From positions 2,480,001 to 2,544,000 of the forward strand of contig CBDCCT010000002.1 in assembly GCA_965214995.1 (NCBI GenBank): a DNA stretch of 64,000 nt. Reading direction: 5' to 3'. The translations under genes and the position numbers were made by a program. Below the pieces are notes generated by a model. It saw only the letters and a program-made list of their open reading frames with translations. It was not told the origin of the DNA and ran no database searches. Positions 62,825-64,000 of the stretch are shown in pieces (the stretch's first letter is position 1; the number at the start of each line of letters is the position of its first letter). This DNA comes from CBDCCT01 sp965214995. Lineage in GTDB: Bacteria > Deinococcota > Deinococci > Deinococcales > Trueperaceae.

Positions 62825-63977
62825 GGCGGCTTTCCTGAGTGAGGGTCGGAGGAGAACTCTGGAGGAGCTTCGGGACGCTCAAAAGCAGCGCGCCCTTACT
62901 ATGACTGCACCACTGCACCAAATCGGGTTTTGCTGATAAGGGCGGGATTTGTTTTAGTGCAGTCCTTCCTGCACCGGACGCTCCGACTGCACCAAAGGAC
63001 TCTGCGGGAATAAAAGGCTGTTTCCGGGTCCAGGTCAGACGTTTTCGCAAGGCTGCTTTGCTGAAGGCTCCGGCGATGTCACAGGCGTCCACCGGCCAGG
63101 GCTCGAGCACATACACCTCTTTTGCCCCCGCACCTAACGCCTGCTTCGCCCAACGCTGGCGGGCCTCGTTACCTGCTTCATCGCCGTCAGCATAGATGTA
63201 AACCGTTTTATCCTCGAGAACATCGAGATAAAGTAGACCGTGAGTACCCGCTGTGCCCATGACGCCAATTGAGTTACCCTGACCGCATAAGGTCAGCCAG
63301 CACATCATGCCGTTGAGCTCACCTTCAATAACGAAAATAGCTGTAGCTTGGCGGATGTCGGGTGAGCACCAGGCGGGTGTGCCGCGTCCTGGGGTGACGT
63401 ATTCATACCGGTGCGGACTCGGTGCCGCATAGCGACACTTGAGAGTTAAAGCCAAACCACTAGGCCCGATAACCGGAAAAACGGCATTGCCATTCTCGTT
63501 GATGATGCCCAGGCGTTTGCAATCGGCTAGCGTGAAACCTCGGCCTGTTAAGGCTTCGGGGACTTCGGTCAGCTTGGCTGCCCGGCGCTGGTGGGTCTCG
63601 AGTTGATGCTGCCTCAAGGGCAAGCGCCACTCAAAGGTCGGCTTTTTTGGGAAAGCCTCACGTGAATTCACTAGCGCGTGTGACGTCACCGGGGTCGTTA
63701 ACTGTGCTGGTGTGAAGTAAGTGGATGTGCCAGTGTGACGAACTAAAACATCGACCGCCTCCTGGAACGACAGGGCTCGAGTCGCAGCCAGCCAGTCCAG
63801 ATGGTCACCCGAGGCACCGCAGGCAAAACAGAAGTAGCCGTCCGGGTAGATGTGAAGCGACGGATTGGTGTCGTCGTGCCAGAGACAGCAGGTCTTCGAA
63901 CTCTTCGTGAGCAGATGCGTTTCTTGAACTACCGCTCTCAGGTCGACTCGAGTCTTTAGCGTTTGTAAGTCAATCAC
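62811..63977 (-). CDS. DNA primase with CHC2 zinc finger and TOPRIM domain
   Basis: 388 residues. The zinc finger is Cys30/31, His34, Cys50, Cys53 (CCLWHDDTNPSLHI, then GYFCFACGASGD). The TOPRIM domain has the Glu in FVIEGELNGMM near 222 and the DxD in YIYADGDEAGNEA near 264. The domain order and small size match phage/plasmid primases rather than chromosomal DnaG, whose helicase-binding domain is missing. It is the first gene visible of the minus-strand module, which continues into the RepA-like gene; more of the element probably lies beyond the window end. Confidence 0.85.
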   Translation of the reverse strand: MIDLQTLKTRVDLRAVVQETHLLTKSSKTCCLWHDDTNPSLHIYPDGYFCFACGASGDHLDWLAATRALSFQEAVDVLVRHTGTSTYFTPAQLTTPVTSHALVNSREAFPKKPTFEWRLPLRQHQLETHQRRAAKLTEVPEALTGRGFTLADCKRLGIINENGNAVFPVIGPSGLALTLKCRYAAPSPHRYEYVTPGRGTPAWCSPDIRQATAIFVIEGELNGMMCWLTLCGQGNSIGVMGTAGTHGLLYLDVLEDKTVYIYADGDEAGNEARQRWAKQALGAGAKEVYVLEPWPVDACDIAGAFSKAALRKRLTWTRKQPFIPAESFGAVGASGAGRTALKQIPPLSAKPDLVQWCSHSKGALLLSVPKLLQSSPPTLTQESRHDAA

Positions 63978-64000
63978 CCTGCACCTCGCTTTCTCGTTTT

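Overview
The window looks like a moderately GC-rich bacterial chromosome, most likely from the Deinococcota (Deinococcus/Truepera type). This is an inference from three things: several genes whose -10 box ends exactly 5 nt before the start codon (leaderless promoters), a strong excess of the palindrome CTCGAG in the native-looking stretches, and the general character of the proteins. No ribosomal RNA, complete tRNA or CRISPR array was found, and most of the window is accessory, insertion-sequence-rich DNA.

Layout. 0.5-7.1 kb: two giant same-strand genes, a protein with two complete subtilisin domains and a protein with a PKD-like region, a permuted papain-type hydrolase and a carboxypeptidase-regulatory-like domain, closed by an IS6-family element. 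8.0-14.7 kb: a tight minus-strand LacI-regulated operon (sugar ABC binding protein, two permeases, sulfatase, aldo/keto reductase) that reads as uptake and breakdown of a sulfated sugar or glycan. 14.8-15.6 kb: a group II intron whose reverse transcriptase is cut down to a 44-residue stub. 15.7-20.0 kb: small genes, a PHP-type histidinol-phosphatase and a pentapeptide-repeat membrane protein.

20.1-46.1 kb is a plasticity zone bounded by two apparently identical, inverted ISL3-family copies. Between them lie a MalT/LuxR-type regulator, an IS21-family element with a clear target duplication, an HTH/membrane protein pair, an unassigned 1.1-kb insertion sequence with a perfect 8-bp duplication, small membrane proteins, a GC-rich fragment with decayed genes, a zinc-free alcohol dehydrogenase followed directly by an integron attC-like structure, broken pieces of an alpha-amylase, a TonB-like protein and a membrane protein, a second peptidase group (metzincin, carboxypeptidase-regulatory-like domain, trypsin-like), a tyrosine recombinase, an IS5/IS427-type element and a decayed helix-hairpin-helix metzincin.

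46.1-59.4 kb carries a nitrilase, alpha/beta hydrolase, DUF4345-like protein, lipoprotein subtilase with PKD-like repeats, FAD-linked oxidase, cupin, TPR protein, and a BTAD/AAA/TPR activator with a 60-residue neighbour. Tandem CGTTCA boxes flank that neighbour. 59.7-64 kb holds a DUF418 membrane protein and a replication module (CHC2/TOPRIM primase, RepA-like ATPase, HTH-like protein), probably the edge of an integrated plasmid or phage-like element.

Peptidases of five kinds (double S8, permuted papain-like, metzincin, S1, lipoprotein S8) recur across the accessory DNA. Many genes are broken by single-base frameshifts; from sequence alone I cannot tell decay from assembly error.
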